Shown: piece by piece, positions 63,753-64,000 of the stretch
Layout of the letters: the number at the start of each line of letters is the position of its first letter
How positions within the stretch are numbered: position 1 is the stretch's first letter
NCBI GenBank assembly: GCA_963664045.2
Contig: CAXXGT010000012.1
Span: forward strand, 310,001-374,000
DNA length: 64,000 nt
Origin: JAPPHA01 sp963664045
GTDB lineage: Bacteria; Pseudomonadota; Alphaproteobacteria; Rhodobacterales; Rhodobacteraceae
Direction of reading: 5' to 3'
Program-made: the position numbers and the translations under genes
The notes under the pieces: generated by a model
Database searches by the model: none
What the model saw: the letters and a program-made list of their open reading frames with translations, nothing else
Told to the model about the DNA's origin: nothing

Positions 63753-64000
63753 CTATTCCGCCGCGACCAGCATCGTTTCAGGCAGACGGCCGTCCGGCGT
63801 CCGGGCAGTACGGCGCATGTCCGTCTTGACGTAACGGGTGTCGTACCCGTTGAACATGTGGCCGAACAGGCTCCGATCAAGATCGGATGTTCCGAATAAC
63901 CAGTCCATGATCGGAAACGTCAGGTTCATGTTGCGTTCCATCATGAGAGACTGATTGTGATGCGCCGTGTGATGACGCCGGATGGTGTTCACGAACGGCA
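63753..64000 (-). CDS. Fatty acid hydroxylase / sterol desaturase-family protein, C-terminal part only
   Basis: The frame enters from the right edge (PFVNTIRRHHTAHHN) and ends after 80 residues. RRHHTAHHN is the HxxHH-type last histidine box of the ERG3/fatty acid hydroxylase family, followed by the typical NMNLTFPIMDWLFGTSD. A membrane di-iron enzyme acting on lipids or carotenoid-like substrates is expected. It lies upstream of the panB-like gene on the same strand and may share its transcript. The 5' end lies outside the window. Confidence 0.7.
   Translation of the reverse strand, partial: PFVNTIRRHHTAHHNQSLMMERNMNLTFPIMDWLFGTSDLDRSLFGHMFNGYDTRYVKTDMRRTARTPDGRLPETMLVAAE

Overview
The window reads as a GC-rich alphaproteobacterial chromosome segment, with about 33 kb of housekeeping genes followed by about 30 kb of nested mobile DNA. 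The assignment rests on gene order: mutT-argJ-ppiC divergent from secA, map-sfsA divergent from a CinA-like gene, rimP-nusA-ylxR-infB, and hslV-hslU. No rRNA, complete tRNA or CRISPR array was seen.

1-33 kb (core). GlxB/GlxC-type glutamate-synthase-like subunits; a decayed ClbS/DfsB gene; an IS4-like insertion sequence with a 9-bp target duplication (1679-3321); a cold-shock protein; an AbrB-type permease; a NYN-nuclease/cold-shock fusion; a BioC-like methyltransferase; hemH; mutT-argJ-ppiC; secA; a possible sugar-oxidation group (SMP-30 lactonase, sugar-dehydrogenase-like SDR, aldose epimerase); a metallophosphoesterase; a fatty acid desaturase; map-sfsA; a CinA-like gene with GNAT and AhpD-like genes; an attenuator-like hairpin; then rimP-nusA-ylxR-infB followed directly by hslV-hslU.

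33-41 kb (phosphonoacetate locus). phnD-phnC-phnE, an MFS permease and phosphonoacetate hydrolase phnA form a + strand operon. A divergent LysR-type regulator is split by an 885-bp ORF-less group II intron lying antisense to it. Removing the intron restores one 302-residue reading frame.

41-62.7 kb (mobile-element accretion). Two diverged copies of one multi-gene transposon lie head to head. Copy A runs on the minus strand from about 53.0 to 42.2 kb and copy B on the plus strand from 54.1 to 61.0 kb. The shared order is zinc-ribbon protein, rve-type DDE transposase, ExeA/TniB-like AAA+ ATPase and CHC2-like/TOPRIM primase-like protein; copy A also keeps a RepA-like AAA ATPase. Later insertions have broken both. 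Copy A holds a probable group II intron (49516-51781) that itself contains an IS110 element, an IS91-type element (42841-45384), and an insertion with a Cys-rich protein remnant. Copy B holds an IS66-family element (57307-60617) with an 8-bp target duplication, an inverted tnpC and a DNA adenine methyltransferase passenger gene. A 1046-bp piece of the IS110/intron region recurs at 61304-62349, joined to a second group II intron 3' end.

62.7-64 kb. A PanB-like protein that has lost two expected metal-site residues follows the 3' end of a fatty-acid-hydroxylase-like gene cut by the window edge.
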